Source of the DNA: Acetobacterium woodii DSM 1030
Lineage (GTDB): Bacteria; Bacillota; Clostridia; Eubacteriales; Eubacteriaceae
Length of the DNA: 64,000 nucleotides
Direction of reading: 5' to 3'
Assembly: GCF_000247605.1 (NCBI RefSeq)
Contig: NC_016894.1
Location: 2,903,732 to 2,967,731 of the forward strand
Position 1 is the stretch's first letter. Every line of letters starts with the position of its first letter. A program made the position numbers and the translations under genes. Positions 44,571 to 54,079 of the stretch are shown one piece after another. The notes beneath the pieces were generated by a model, which was given only the letters and a program-made list of their open reading frames with translations, was not told the DNA's origin and ran no database searches.

Positions 44571-44740
44571 ACAATTTTCTCCTTAATTTTCGGTTGATTC
44601 GCAATTACGATTCGCTTTCAAGTAAATCGCTGGTAACCCGCAAAATTAAAGATTAGGCCAATTATTAACCTAATCCTCTACTCCCTCTTTGTTTCCCAGG
44701 GTAACTATTTTTTTAAACTCCTTAATACGTTATTTTCAAT

Positions 44741-44757
44741 TTAACGTAATTTTAACA
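44741..44757. promoter_or_regulatory. Pho-box-like direct repeat
   Basis: TTAACG (44741-44746) and TTAACA (44752-44757) are spaced by five bases, the 11-base period of Firmicutes PhoP boxes. They lie 215 bases upstream of the Na/Pi cotransporter start. AT-rich context makes chance likely enough to be cautious. Nothing else convincing is seen in 44571-44900. Confidence 0.3.
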
Positions 44758-44901
44758 TTAAGCTTACTAAATGAGAACCTTTTTTTTATTTATTTTTTTG
44801 ATAATTTTTATTCTTTGAGGCAAAACTGCTTTTTTAGTTCACCTAGTTAATTTATGTTATTTCTTATTTTTTTTACTTTAATTTTAACCTTAAAGTTTAG
44901 G

Positions 44902-44930
44902 TTGACATCGACCCCGGTTTTTGATATCAT
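44902..44930 (+). promoter_or_regulatory. Sigma-A promoter of glyS
   Basis: TTGACA (44902-44907), 17 bases, TATCAT (44925-44930). The T-box leader begins directly downstream, so the position fits. Confidence 0.8.
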
Positions 44931-44944
44931 CCATATAGTTTAAA

Positions 44945-45203
44945 ATTTAATAATAAAAGCTTTGATAAAAGAATAAATCCTTGGGTCAATGATTAAAAGC
45001 GAGCAGATGATGGTGGAAGATCTGTAATAAAACCCTCTGAATGGCACTTTTTGAGCTGCACTCAGCATTTTAAATAATCAATAAAATACTGATTGACGTG
45101 AAATTCGTTATAAGCAAAGGTGGTTTGCGGTATTTAAGCAAACAACTTGGGTGGAACCGCGGTTAAACCGTCCCTTGTATAGCTACAAGGGACGGCTTTT
45201 TTA
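44945..45203 (+). promoter_or_regulatory. T-box leader (glycine specifier) of glyS
   Basis: The conserved T-box TGGGTGGAACCGCGG is at 45148-45162. Upstream, GGC at 45043-45045 followed by A in a GAAT-GGC-A context is a good glycine specifier codon in Stem I. The terminator has a 12-base stem (45168-45179 with 45184-45195), loop TAGC and then CTTTTTT. Uncharged tRNA-Gly should pair with the specifier and T-box bulge and favour the antiterminator, turning on glyS. Confidence 0.93.
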
Positions 45204-45237
45204 GTTTAGCATAAAGCTATTAATTTAGGAGGAAAAA

Positions 45238-46632
45238 ATGTCAGAATTCACCATGGCTGAAATTGTCAGCCTCGCAAAAATGAGGGGAATTATCTTCCCC
45301 GGTTCAGAAATATATGATGGTTTAGCAAACAGCTGGGATTACGGCCCACTCGGTGTCGAAATGAAAAACAATGTCAAAAAAGCCTGGTGGAAAAAATTCG
45401 TTCAGGAATCACCCTACAATGTCGGTTTGGATGCGGCGATTTTGATGAACCCTAAAACCTGGGTTGCTTCCGGCCATGTCGGTGGCTTTAATGATCCGTT
45501 AATGGATTGTAAAGCCTGTCAATCCCGCTTCCGGGCCGATAAACTCATTGCCGACTACTATTTCGAAAAAGGCGAAGATGTTATCGTCGATGCCTGGTCA
45601 AATGAAAAAATGATGGCTTTTATAAAAGAGCATAACATTGTTTGTCCCGAATGCGGAAAATTAGATTATACCGATATTCGCCAATTCAACCTGATGTTTA
45701 AAACTTTTCAGGGGGTAAATGAAGATACCGCCAGTGAAATTTTTCTGCGACCCGAAACCGCCCAGGGTATTTTTGTTAACTTTAAAAATGTCCAGCGGAC
45801 GGCCCGTAAAAAGGTCCCTTTTGGAATTGCTCAGGTTGGCAAATCATTTCGTAATGAAATTACGCCTGGTAATTTTATTTTTAGAACCCGTGAATTTGAA
45901 CAAATGGAACTGGAATTTTTCTGCGCTCCTGGTACCGATCTGGAATGGTTCGATTACTGGAAATCTTTCTGCAAAAAATGGCTGTTTGATTTAGGCATGA
46001 AAGACGAAAATATCCGCTTCCGAGATCATGAACAAGAAGAACTTTCCCATTACAGTAACGCCACTACCGATGTCGAATTCCGCTTCCCCTTCGGCTGGGG
46101 TGAATTATGGGGCATTGCCGATCGAACTGATTTCGATTTAACCCAACACCAGACCCACTCCGGAAAAGATATGCGCTATACTGATCCGATTACGAATGAA
46201 AAATACATTCCTTATTGTATCGAACCTTCTTTGGGTGCCGATCGCGTTTTCCTGGCGTTCCTGTGCAATGCCATGGAAAAAGAAGAAATTACCAACGGCG
46301 ATAAAACTGAAGAACGTCATGTCATGCGCATTCATCCTTTCCTTTCAGCTTATAAAGCCGCCGTATTACCGCTCTCAAAAAAATTGGGTGATAAAGCCGG
46401 CGAAGTTTTTGACATCCTTTCAAAACACTTTATGATCGAATACGATGAAGCCGGTAGTATCGGTAAGCGTTATCGCCGTCAGGATGAAATTGGCACCCCC
46501 TTTTGTGTTACCGTCGATTTTGATACCTTAGACGATCAATGTGTCACGTTAAGAGATCGTGATACCATGGATCAGGTCCGAATCCCCATTTCAGAAGTTG
46601 TTAGCTATATTTCTGAACGTATTGATTTTTAA
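45238..46632 (+). CDS. glyS: Glycyl-tRNA synthetase, single-chain type
   Basis: This 464-residue class II synthetase is of the alpha2 (archaeal/eukaryotic-like) type. It has motif 2 region [31 protein letters not shown], motif 3 [15 protein letters not shown], and a C-terminal anticodon-binding domain ([21 protein letters not shown]). Zinc-type cysteines lie in [11 protein letters not shown] and CPECGK. AGGAGG lies six bases before the ATG. It is preceded by the T-box and followed by a terminator, so it is monocistronic. Confidence 0.97.
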   Translation: MSEFTMAEIVSLAKMRGIIFPGSEIYDGLANSWDYGPLGVEMKNNVKKAWWKKFVQESPYNVGLDAAILMNPKTWVASGHVGGFNDPLMDCKACQSRFRADKLIADYYFEKGEDVIVDAWSNEKMMAFIKEHNIVCPECGKLDYTDIRQFNLMFKTFQGVNEDTASEIFLRPETAQGIFVNFKNVQRTARKKVPFGIAQVGKSFRNEITPGNFIFRTREFEQMELEFFCAPGTDLEWFDYWKSFCKKWLFDLGMKDENIRFRDHEQEELSHYSNATTDVEFRFPFGWGELWGIADRTDFDLTQHQTHSGKDMRYTDPITNEKYIPYCIEPSLGADRVFLAFLCNAMEKEEITNGDKTEERHVMRIHPFLSAYKAAVLPLSKKLGDKAGEVFDILSKHFMIEYDEAGSIGKRYRRQDEIGTPFCVTVDFDTLDDQCVTLRDRDTMDQVRIPISEVVSYISERIDF

Positions 46633-46658
46633 ATAAACGATTTCCCGGATTAAAATAA

Positions 46659-46700
46659 AAAACGGTCTCGCACGAAAAATTTTTCGCACGAGGCCGTTTT
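46659..46700. terminator. Terminator between glyS and the ferredoxin gene
   Basis: A long near-perfect inverted repeat of about 20 bases per arm (AAAACGGTCTCG.../...CGAGGCCGTTTT) with a central CGAAAAATTTTTCG palindrome. It works for either direction and lies between convergent genes. Confidence 0.85.
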
Positions 46701-46724
46701 ATATAATCTATTTTTAACTATTAA

Positions 46725-47114
46725 TTAAGATTCTTTAATTGCCAGGACATCTTGTGGACATGCTTCGACGCAGATACCACAAGCAATACATTTTGATGGC
46801 ACATCTCGGTCTTCTGATTTAACAAGAACACCAAATGGACATGCTTCCACACATTTTCCGCAGTTTACGCATAATTTTTTGTTGATCATGTAAACGCCTT
46901 TGGCATTTTTAGTAATGGCGCCGGCTTCACAAACTTTAGCACATTTACCACATTGCACACAAACCAAAGTTTTGGGGCTTCCATCTTCTTTTTCGGTAAT
47001 TCGAATACAAGCTAATTCTGAAACGGGTTCTTTGTAAAATGCATTGGCACATGCCAATTCACATCCTAAACATTTTACACAAGCGGACTGATCTACGACA
47101 ACTAATTTTTTCAT
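46725..47114 (-). CDS. Polyferredoxin with four [4Fe-4S] motifs (HycB/CooF-like)
   Basis: This 129-residue electron carrier has four Cys clusters: CVKCLGCELACANAF, CVQCGKCAKVCEAG, CVNCGKCVEACPFG and CIACGICVEACPQD. The pattern C-x2-C-x2/3-C-x3-C with non-Pro variants resembles the HycB/CooF-type subunits of hydrogenases and formate or CO dehydrogenase modules in acetogens. No such enzyme gene is next to it, so the partner is unknown. It has its own promoter (47185-47213). Confidence 0.9.
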   Translation of the reverse strand: MKKLVVVDQSACVKCLGCELACANAFYKEPVSELACIRITEKEDGSPKTLVCVQCGKCAKVCEAGAITKNAKGVYMINKKLCVNCGKCVEACPFGVLVKSEDRDVPSKCIACGICVEACPQDVLAIKES

Positions 47115-47184
47115 TGTTACTCCTCCTTAAGGACAATTTGATCAATGGATCAAATTTACATTCAATTTTTTTCAACTATTTTTC

Positions 47185-47213
47185 ATTCTACTTTTAAAGC
47201 TCTTAAATGTCAA
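47185..47213 (-). promoter_or_regulatory. Sigma-A promoter of the polyferredoxin gene
   Basis: TTGACA (47213-47208), 17 bases, TAGAAT (47190-47185) on the minus strand, 70 bases upstream of the ATG. The rest of the 303-base gap 47115-47417 shows no gene and no clear prfA terminator. Confidence 0.78.
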
Positions 47214-47417
47214 TATAATAAGGAAATTTTACAGGTATTTTCTTCCTAAACCACTTTCAAACTTCGTGACGGATAATTGTTCAACTCTTATTTAGCAGTA
47301 TTTCTAAACACGGCCAACTTTGGGTCAAATTTTTACCTTCAATAAAAAAGCTCTCCTGATGATTGGAAAGCAAATAAAAATCGTAATATTTATGTTTTTA
47401 CAGACCTTTTTCGAACC

Positions 47418-48488
47418 TCAGGAATGTTGTTTTAATTTTTCAGCCTGGTCATTTGTAATCAAAGCATTAATCATCTCGTCGATATCACCATCTAAAAAAG
47501 CTTCCAGTTGATAGACGGTTACATTAATTCGGTGATCGGAAATTCGTCCTTGCGGGAAATTATAAGTACGGATTCGTTCACTTCGATCGCCGGTGCCAAC
47601 CTGACTTTTCCGGTTTTCGGCAATTTCACTTTGCTGCTTTTGTTGTTCTATTTCATAAAGTCTGGCTTTTAAGATTTTTAAAGCCTTATCCTTATTTTTT
47701 AATTGCGATTTTTCATCTTGGCAAGTTACCACCATCCCGGTCGGAATATGGGTAATTCTAACGGCTGAATCGGTCGTGTTAACACTTTGTCCGCCATTAC
47801 CGGATGAACGATAAACATCCACTCTTAGATCATTGGCGCCAATTTCAATTTCAACATCCTCTGCTTCCGGCAAAACAGCAACCGTCGCCGTTGAGGTATG
47901 AATTCGTCCTCCCGATTCGGTACTGGGAATTCGCTGGACACGGTGAACACCACTTTCATATTTAAGGCGACTATAAACACCGGTGCCTTCGATCGCAAAA
48001 ATAATTTCTTTAATTCCGCCAATATCGGGAATACTGGAGCTCATGATTTCACTTTTCCAGCCCTGCCGTTCGGCGTATCGGGTAAACATTCTAAAGAGGT
48101 CTCCGGCAAACAATGCGGCCTCGCTGCCACCGGCACCGGCCCGAATTTCGACAATGACATTCTTATCATCATTAGCATCCTTGGGCAATAAAAGAACTCT
48201 TAATTCTTCCTCCAGCGCAATCTTTTTTTTGGTCAGCTCGTCCAATTCGGTTTCGGCCATTTCTTTAAAATCTTTTTCCAGTTGTTTATCTTCAAGCATT
48301 TCTTTGGTATCATCAATCGCGGAAAGGGTACTTGAAAACTCATTGTACTTTTGAATAATCGGTTCAATATGAGCATGCTCCTTAACCAATTTTTTCCATT
48401 GATTTTGATCTCCGATTATCTCGGGATCACTGATCTTTTCATTTAATTCAGCATATTTTTCTGCTAAAAAATCTAACTTACCTAACAT
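47418..48488 (-). CDS. prfA: Peptide chain release factor 1
   Basis: This 356-residue class I release factor reads UAA and UAG. It has the GGQ motif in [24 protein letters not shown] (near residue 230) and the preceding [31 protein letters not shown]. Length is normal for RF1. A GGAG site precedes the ATG. The upstream region holds the inverted-repeat element 48512-48682. Confidence 0.97.
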   Translation of the reverse strand: MLGKLDFLAEKYAELNEKISDPEIIGDQNQWKKLVKEHAHIEPIIQKYNEFSSTLSAIDDTKEMLEDKQLEKDFKEMAETELDELTKKKIALEEELRVLLLPKDANDDKNVIVEIRAGAGGSEAALFAGDLFRMFTRYAERQGWKSEIMSSSIPDIGGIKEIIFAIEGTGVYSRLKYESGVHRVQRIPSTESGGRIHTSTATVAVLPEAEDVEIEIGANDLRVDVYRSSGNGGQSVNTTDSAVRITHIPTGMVVTCQDEKSQLKNKDKALKILKARLYEIEQQKQQSEIAENRKSQVGTGDRSERIRTYNFPQGRISDHRINVTVYQLEAFLDGDIDEMINALITNDQAEKLKQHS

Positions 48489-48511
48489 AGTACTCCTTAT
48501 TTTATATTTAT

Positions 48512-48682
48512 TAGGTAATTACGAAATTAAAAACCATCGAACAACGGTTGCTTTAGGTGCAGTTTCCACAAACAATTTTGTAACGTGTAGGCGAACCGTT
48601 CATCGAACTGTCCGCCGGACAGTGTAGAAATTGTTTCGCGCGAAACTGGGCCCAAAGCTCACGGCATTTTTGTAATTACCTA
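48512..48682. repeat. 171-bp structured palindromic element
   Basis: Bounded by a perfect 11-base inverted repeat TAGGTAATTAC (48512-48522) / GTAATTACCTA (48672-48682), extendable by four more pairs. Inside are AACGGTT/AACCGTT (48543-48549 with 48594-48600), a seven-base hairpin ACTGTCC-GCC-GGACAGT (48607-48623) and the palindrome GTTTCGCGCGAAAC (48633-48646). It carries no open frame of note. GC content is higher than the surroundings. It may be a non-autonomous repeat or a structured RNA ahead of prfA. Confidence 0.6.
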
Positions 48683-48716
48683 GTATATTTATCGTTATTT
48701 TTAAAAACAACCTGAA

Positions 48717-48750
48717 TTTCGCAGTCTATTACCTTCAACAGACTGCGAAA
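48717..48750 (-). terminator. Inverted repeat after the degV-family gene
   Basis: Perfect 11-base arms TTTCGCAGTCT (48717-48727) and AGACTGCGAAA (48740-48750), 52 bases downstream of the DegV stop. The minus-strand tail (TTCAGGTTGTTTTTAAAAA) is T-rich only after several bases. Confidence 0.65.
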
Positions 48751-48801
48751 CTTAATGATATTCGTTTTTACTTTACCCTTTCGCGATCTTCAACATTTTT
48801 G

Positions 48802-49671
48802 TCAAACCTCGTCGCTCCATTTATCAAAGAAAAAAACGGCCATCGTTCCCGGTCCCGAATGGGTTAACACGGTTGGCCCCAAAGCTACTATTTTAAAGTG
48901 ATTGGTATTAAATCGCTTGCCCGCCAATTTAACAAACATCTCAACCAGCTCCGGGTTGTCAGCGTGACTGATCCCAATTGTTTGTTGTTCCAACTGATCG
49001 CCATTTTCAGCCAGATAGTCAACCATCTTTTTAACCAGTTTTTTTTCGCCTCTCACTTTATCAATCTGCTGCAATTCCCCGGCGTTGTTCACTTCAAGCA
49101 AGGGATTAATGTTTAACATATTTCCAATAATGGCGCTGCCTTTATTCAACCGGCCGCCCCGATACAAGTATTGTAGATCGGTAACCGTAAAAACATGTTT
49201 AATATGGTTAATATCCTCATTAATTCGCTTCATTAAGGCATCCATGTCAGCATTCCCGGCGGCTGCTCGAGCGGCCCGATAGGCAATGTGCCCTAAACCA
49301 TAACAAACCGCTTTTGTATCAACGACATTAAATAGCGCCTCGGGATATTTTTCCTTCAGATCCCGCTCAGCCAAAACCGCCGCTTGATACGTACCGGAAA
49401 GCCCACTGGAAAAGGCCAAATAAATAAATGACTGCTTTGCGATGATTAGTTCTTCAAATCGTTTATAAAAATCTCCATAAGGGATCTGCGACGTTTTATA
49501 ACGTACCCCTTTTTTCATATTCTCACAAACCAGTTCTGATGATATGTCGATACCATCTCGAAAGGTCGTCTCGTCCGCAACAACATAAACAGGCATTATC
49601 TCAATACCATATTTTTGTTGATCTTTTTCCAGAATATCACAGGCAGAATCGGTGATGATTTTTATCGTCAT
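48802..49671 (-). CDS. DegV family fatty-acid-binding protein
   Basis: This 289-residue protein has the DegV layout: IKIITDSACDI at the N-terminus, TSQIPYGDFYKRFEEL, the lipid-binding Ser in LAFSSGLSGTYQAA, and the C-terminal HSGPGTMAVFFF. In Firmicutes, DegV/FakB proteins present fatty acids to FakA kinase. No fakA is adjacent. It is the last gene in a uvrC-hprK-PHP-degV run. Confidence 0.93.
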   Translation of the reverse strand: MTIKIITDSACDILEKDQQKYGIEIMPVYVVADETTFRDGIDISSELVCENMKKGVRYKTSQIPYGDFYKRFEELIIAKQSFIYLAFSSGLSGTYQAAVLAERDLKEKYPEALFNVVDTKAVCYGLGHIAYRAARAAAGNADMDALMKRINEDINHIKHVFTVTDLQYLYRGGRLNKGSAIIGNMLNINPLLEVNNAGELQQIDKVRGEKKLVKKMVDYLAENGDQLEQQTIGISHADNPELVEMFVKLAGKRFNTNHFKIVALGPTVLTHSGPGTMAVFFFDKWSDEV

Positions 49672-49730
49672 ACTTGATGTCCTTTCCCACTTGATTTCAA
49701 GATACTATTTTATCACAGTTTCCCCATTTT

Positions 49731-50486
49731 TCAAAACAATTCTCGCGCGGTCTCACGGACATCGGCAAATAAGATCCGCCCCTTGTTTTCTAAATAGCTG
49801 ATTAAACGTTGCGTCTCAAGATTGATGATCAACTCATCGGGAAAATCAATGGCCTCCAAAACCTTATCAACATAAGGAAAATCCCCGATGTCCGAGGCAA
49901 AATGGGTATCACTTCCAATAATAATCGGAATTTCCAACTCCTTACAACGGTTGGCAATCCATTCACAATTTGGTTTGGATCCTTTTCTGATAAAAAAAGA
50001 GCCATTATTAATTTCAATTAAGGTATTGTGCTTTTTGGCATCCTGAAGAATAACCTCATAATCCAGCTCATAAGTGGGATTTCCCAGATGACAGATAAAA
50101 TCGACATGAGGATTGGCAATCGCCCCTAAAACGGCACTGGTATTTTCCATTTTACTTTGCGGTTTAAAAGTTGGCGTATGGAGTGAAGCTGAGATAATTT
50201 CCAACGAGGTAATAAATTCCATCGGAATATCGGTATTCCCGTCAACATCCATAATATTACTTTCGATTCCTTTAAGCAATTTTACATTATTAATTTTTCC
50301 GGGAATGACGCGATAATTTGCAAAAAACAATGGGGTTGGTGAGCCCGGTAAGGCTGGGCCATGTTCAGTGACACAAATCATTTCTAAATTCTTTTTTGCC
50401 GCCGCATCAATTAATTCCAGAATCGTATTATAAGCATGCCCAGATGCGATGGTATGGGTGTGGGCGTCTAAAACGTAATTTTTCAT
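49731..50486 (-). CDS. PHP-domain phosphoesterase (YcdX-like)
   Basis: This 251-residue PHP hydrolase has metal-binding motifs DAHTHTIASGHAYNTI, CVTEHGPALPGSP, FICHLGNPTYELDYE and IIGSDTHFASDIG, a close match to the YcdX trinuclear metal phosphatases. The substrate is not known. Its start overlaps the hprK stop by four bases. Confidence 0.92.
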   Translation of the reverse strand: MKNYVLDAHTHTIASGHAYNTILELIDAAAKKNLEMICVTEHGPALPGSPTPLFFANYRVIPGKINNVKLLKGIESNIMDVDGNTDIPMEFITSLEIISASLHTPTFKPQSKMENTSAVLGAIANPHVDFICHLGNPTYELDYEVILQDAKKHNTLIEINNGSFFIRKGSKPNCEWIANRCKELEIPIIIGSDTHFASDIGDFPYVDKVLEAIDFPDELIINLETQRLISYLENKGRILFADVRETARELF

Positions 50487-51508
50487 AACTCTTCTTCGCT
50501 TTCCTTTTCTTGTTGTTTTTTTAATAATTCTCTTTTCTCAACTTCCAGATCATTTTGATGGGCGACCCGGTCACAAAAAACCTGGGCTGAATGATAACCA
50601 TATTGTTTAGTTCGATTATTAATTGCTGCTGTTTCAATAATACACGCTAAATTCCGACCGCCCGAAACCGGAATCATGACTTCCGGCACTTCAATTCCCA
50701 AAATATCGATCGTTTGTTCATCAAGTCCCAGACGATCATAGGGTGACCGTTCATCCCAGTTTTCCAGCCGAATCACCATATCAATGCCAACATCTTTTTT
50801 TACCGCTCGGGCTCCGTAAAGGGTTTTAACATCAATGATACCAATGCCTCTAATCTCCATGAAGTGTTCCAGCAATACTGGCGCCGTTCCCATTAACTGA
50901 CCATCACGAATACGTTTCACCGCAACAACATCGTCAGCGATCAGACAATGACCACGCTTGACAATTTCCAACGCGGTTTCACTTTTTCCAATCCCGCTAG
51001 GTCCGGTGATTAAAACGCCAACCCCAAAAACTTCAACCAAAACCCCATGCAAACTGATGGTCGGAGCTGACAATTGATCAATATAATTAACTAAGTCATA
51101 AAATAATGACGTGGTATGTTTTTTGCTTTTTAATAAGGTCCGACCATATTTTTTTGAGGCTTCTTCAAATAAATACGTCTCATCCAAATCCCAACAAACT
51201 ATAAAACAGGGAAATGGATAGGAAAAAAAGTCATCGATTTTTTGTTTTCGTACTTCCGGATCCAAATCAAGCAAATAGGCAATTTCCACTTTTCCAATAA
51301 CTTGCACCCGGTTAGCATCAAAATGTTCATAATAGCCATGTAATTGTAGGCCGGGGCGATTAATCCCACTGCCGATTAAATCCACTTCATCCGACTGATA
51401 ATAAATTTTTTCCAGTTTAATTTCGCGACAGAAATCATCTAAATTTATTTTGCCATTCATCTTATTTTTATCTCTTTTCATTGATTTACTGCTGATTAAT
51501 TTACTCAA
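50483..51508 (-). CDS. hprK: HPr kinase/phosphorylase
   Basis: This 341-residue bifunctional enzyme phosphorylates HPr at Ser46 for carbon catabolite control. It has the P-loop in LITGPSGIGKSETALEI, the catalytic His/Asp segment CLIADDVV and the HPrK signature FMEIRGIGIIDV. The frame opens with a TTG at 51508 with GAGG nine bases upstream; a shorter ATG start 16 codons in would give the usual 310-320 residues and is possible. The Gln/Glu-rich C-terminus is unremarkable. Confidence 0.93.
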   Translation of the reverse strand: MSKLISSKSMKRDKNKMNGKINLDDFCREIKLEKIYYQSDEVDLIGSGINRPGLQLHGYYEHFDANRVQVIGKVEIAYLLDLDPEVRKQKIDDFFSYPFPCFIVCWDLDETYLFEEASKKYGRTLLKSKKHTTSLFYDLVNYIDQLSAPTISLHGVLVEVFGVGVLITGPSGIGKSETALEIVKRGHCLIADDVVAVKRIRDGQLMGTAPVLLEHFMEIRGIGIIDVKTLYGARAVKKDVGIDMVIRLENWDERSPYDRLGLDEQTIDILGIEVPEVMIPVSGGRNLACIIETAAINNRTKQYGYHSAQVFCDRVAHQNDLEVEKRELLKKQQEKESEEEL

Positions 51509-51548
51509 GTTATTCTACCTCAAAGTTTCTGCTGCTTAAAGCATTTTC

Positions 51549-53384
51549 TTAGTCATCCGTGTGAAAATACTCAAACACTGCTTTTGCCGTTTTTACCTGC
51601 ATCCCTGGGACGGCCATTAATTCGTCAAGCTCGGCTTTTTTTATTTTGTCAATTTGCCCAAAATGCGCCATCAGTGCCGCCCGACGTTTTTTTCCGACGC
51701 CCGGAATTTCTTCCAGTTGTGAAACCAGCATTTCTTTTTTTCTTAAAATCTGATGATACCCTAAGGTATAGCGATGGACCTCTTCTGAAATTTCGAATAA
51801 AAAAACGCCTAACGGTGTCGCTTTTTTAATAGGATATTCCGAACCTTGATAAAAGAGGCCCCGCAATCGGTGGCGATCATCTTTAACCAGACCACAAATT
51901 TTAATATCAACCGGGTATAACGACACAATACTTTCGACCGCATGAACATGTCCCAGTCCACCATCGATCATCATAATCTCCGGAAGCGGTAAAAAATGAT
52001 TAACTTCCTGATTTTTCATCGCCCGTTCCATCCGTCTGAAGACCATTTCCTGCATGCTGGCATAGTCATTTTGCCCTTCAATCGATTTGATTTTAAAACG
52101 CCGACCAGCCTTTCGATTCAGTTTGCCATCTTCAAAAACAACCATCCCGCCAACGTTATTGGTACCACTAATATTGGAAATATCATAGGCCTCAATTCGT
52201 GCCGGTCGTTTTTCCAGACCCAACAGTTCCTGCAGTCCATCCAGACGACTGCGGGAGCGAATCTCTTTTTCTCTTTTTTCCAGTAATCGCTGTTTTAACG
52301 CCAGATCAGCGTTTTCTGCTACCATTTCCAGCATTTTTATTTTTTGACCACGCTGGGGGAATAATACCTGAATTTTTTTTCCCCCCAGATCACTAAGCCA
52401 CGCTGCAATTACTTTCTCGTCTTCCAGCTTTTCTTTTAAGACAATCTCCCGGGGAATAAAGCCGCAGTTGGCATAATATTGTTTAACAAAGCTTTCCAAC
52501 ACTTCCTGTTCGCTGACATCCCCAAGTTCTTCCAGAAAAAAATGATCACGCCCCATCAATTTCCCTTCTCGTACATGAAAAACCTGAACGCAGGCTAAAT
52601 CATCCTGTTTCGCCAGTCCGACAAAATCCTGATCCTGTTTTGTACTGGAACTGATTTTCTGTTTTTCAACGATATGTTCAATTCCCGCAATCTGGTCACG
52701 ATATTTTGCGGCTTCTTCGTAACTCTGATTTTTCGCCGCTACCATCATCTGTTCTTTGAGATTTTTAATTAAATCCGTATGCCGACCATTCAGAATATCT
52801 AAAATGGACTGAATATCTTTGGCATATTTGGCTTTTGAGACGTTCCCCTGACAGGGTGCCTGACATTGACCAATGTGATAATTCAAGCAGGGTCGACCAT
52901 TTTTTTGACCATAAAAAACCGGTCGATTACATGTTTTCAGCGGATAAATCTTCAGAATCGCTTCAATCGTGTTTTTGACCGCATAACTGCTGGTAAAAGG
53001 GCCAAAATATTTTCCGCCATCTTTTTTATATTCCCGCGTCATTAAAATACGGGGGTATTCTTCATTAAGTGTCAAATGAATCCAGGGATAACTTTTATCA
53101 TCCTTAAGCAAGATATTATAACGGGGATGATGTGTTTTAATCAGGTTACATTCTAAAATCAAGGCTTCCATTTCAGAATCAGTGACAATCGTTTCAATGG
53201 TTTCAATATGAGACACCAATACGATTGTTTTGGCGGTAAGTTGACTGGGGGCATGAAAATATTGGCGAACCCGATTACGTAGATTGATGGCTTTCCCAAC
53301 ATAAATAATTTCTTCCCGACTGTTCCGCATGATATAAACACCTGAGTTTTGGGGCAAATCTTTTAATTTATCTTTATCATACAT
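51549..53384 (-). CDS. uvrC: Excinuclease ABC subunit C
   Basis: This 611-residue UvrC has the GIY-YIG 3'-nuclease (LPQNSGVYIMRNSREEIIYVGKA), four cysteines in CNRPVFYGQKNGRPCLNYHIGQCQAPC, a UvrB-binding UVR motif (MMVAAKNQSYEEAAKYRDQI), the RNase H-like 5'-nuclease (IEAYDISNISGTNNVGGMVVF, MIDGG) and C-terminal helix-hairpin-helices (EEIPGVGKKRRAALM, AVPGM). uvrA and uvrB lie about 4 kb further on. It leads a four-gene run with hprK. Confidence 0.97.
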   Translation of the reverse strand: MYDKDKLKDLPQNSGVYIMRNSREEIIYVGKAINLRNRVRQYFHAPSQLTAKTIVLVSHIETIETIVTDSEMEALILECNLIKTHHPRYNILLKDDKSYPWIHLTLNEEYPRILMTREYKKDGGKYFGPFTSSYAVKNTIEAILKIYPLKTCNRPVFYGQKNGRPCLNYHIGQCQAPCQGNVSKAKYAKDIQSILDILNGRHTDLIKNLKEQMMVAAKNQSYEEAAKYRDQIAGIEHIVEKQKISSSTKQDQDFVGLAKQDDLACVQVFHVREGKLMGRDHFFLEELGDVSEQEVLESFVKQYYANCGFIPREIVLKEKLEDEKVIAAWLSDLGGKKIQVLFPQRGQKIKMLEMVAENADLALKQRLLEKREKEIRSRSRLDGLQELLGLEKRPARIEAYDISNISGTNNVGGMVVFEDGKLNRKAGRRFKIKSIEGQNDYASMQEMVFRRMERAMKNQEVNHFLPLPEIMMIDGGLGHVHAVESIVSLYPVDIKICGLVKDDRHRLRGLFYQGSEYPIKKATPLGVFLFEISEEVHRYTLGYHQILRKKEMLVSQLEEIPGVGKKRRAALMAHFGQIDKIKKAELDELMAVPGMQVKTAKAVFEYFHTDD

Positions 53385-53502
53385 TTTGCTTAACCTTAAA
53401 TAAATATTTTTTTGAATTTTTTTGTTTATTCACGCCTTAAATTTGGTATAATAACAATACCTTTTAAACATCAAAATATCATATTAGAAAGGAAGTGTTA
53501 CC

Positions 53503-53751
53503 ATGTTTGAAAAAATTTCCATCGACGGCCTCAACACCTTAGTTTCTTTCGGTAATTTCGAAGTAAAAATTGTTCCTAAAATTTACGGTGGTTTTACTCT
53601 GACAAAATCAATTAAAGACAATCCTTTTAAAATTATTGAAATACGTGAGATAAGACTTCCAATTTCGGAAAAGGAAGTTTTAAAGGAAGCTAAAGAACTT
53701 TTAAAACGTAAATATGAGTCCATTGATTTTAATAGTTATTGTACCACATAA
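53503..53751 (+). CDS. Small protein of unknown function
   Basis: This 82-residue soluble protein is one of few plus-strand genes. I do not recognise it. It has a predicted beta-rich first half (LVSFGNFEVKIVPKIYGGFTL) and a helical Lys/Glu-rich second half (EKEVLKEAKELLKRKYES). No signal peptide. AAGGAAG precedes the ATG. A TATAAT box at 53447-53452 with a weak -35, and a hairpin at 53775-53806, frame it as a single-gene unit divergent from uvrC. Confidence 0.65.
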   Translation: MFEKISIDGLNTLVSFGNFEVKIVPKIYGGFTLTKSIKDNPFKIIEIREIRLPISEKEVLKEAKELLKRKYESIDFNSYCTT

Positions 53752-53774
53752 ATCTTGATTTCAGCTTTTTTTGA

Positions 53775-53806
53775 TCCATCTCAATCATTTTGTGACTTGA
53801 GGTGGA
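53775..53806 (+). terminator. Terminator after the 82-residue gene
   Basis: Ten-base-pair stem TCCATCTCAA (53775-53784) / TTGAGGTGGA (53797-53806), one G-U pair, followed by TTAATTTAACTTTTT. Confidence 0.6.
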
Positions 53807-53915
53807 TTAATTTAACTTTTTAGCAATTGTTATGGTAATCACTATATAACGCACTGGTAATCCTATTTATCATTATTTTGGTTTCTTAAACAAAACAAAG
53901 TGTCACTAAAATAAT

Positions 53916-53944
53916 TTGACTTATTCACTTACCCAGTGTATACT
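53916..53944 (+). promoter_or_regulatory. Sigma-A promoter of cspA
   Basis: TTGACT (53916-53921), 17 bases, TATACT (53939-53944). Strong match and ideal spacing. It overlaps an inverted repeat (53923-53955). Confidence 0.8.
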
Positions 53945-53955
53945 AATAAGTGAAT
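53923..53955 (+). promoter_or_regulatory. Inverted repeat over the cspA promoter (operator candidate)
   Basis: Nine-base arms ATTCACTTA (53923-53931) and TAAGTGAAT (53947-53955) with a 15-base gap flank the -10 box and the likely start of transcription. The position suits a repressor site; the regulator is unknown. Confidence 0.45.
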
Positions 53956-53975
53956 TAGAGTGTATTTATTGATTT

Positions 53976-54040
53976 CACATATTTTTGCAAGTCATTTTTA
54001 CGGTTTAAATGATTTGCAAAAATATGTGTTTTTTTATTTT
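53976..54040 (+). terminator. Terminator/attenuator hairpin in the cspA leader
   Basis: A 22-base-pair stem (53976-53997 with 54007-54028, one G-U pair) with a 9-base loop, followed by TTTTTTTATTTT. It lies between the promoter and cspA, so most transcripts could stop before the gene. Temperature could shift read-through; that part is inference. Confidence 0.75.
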
Positions 54041-54079
54041 GCATCACAATTTGTAAATAATATTTAGGAGGTACTTATA

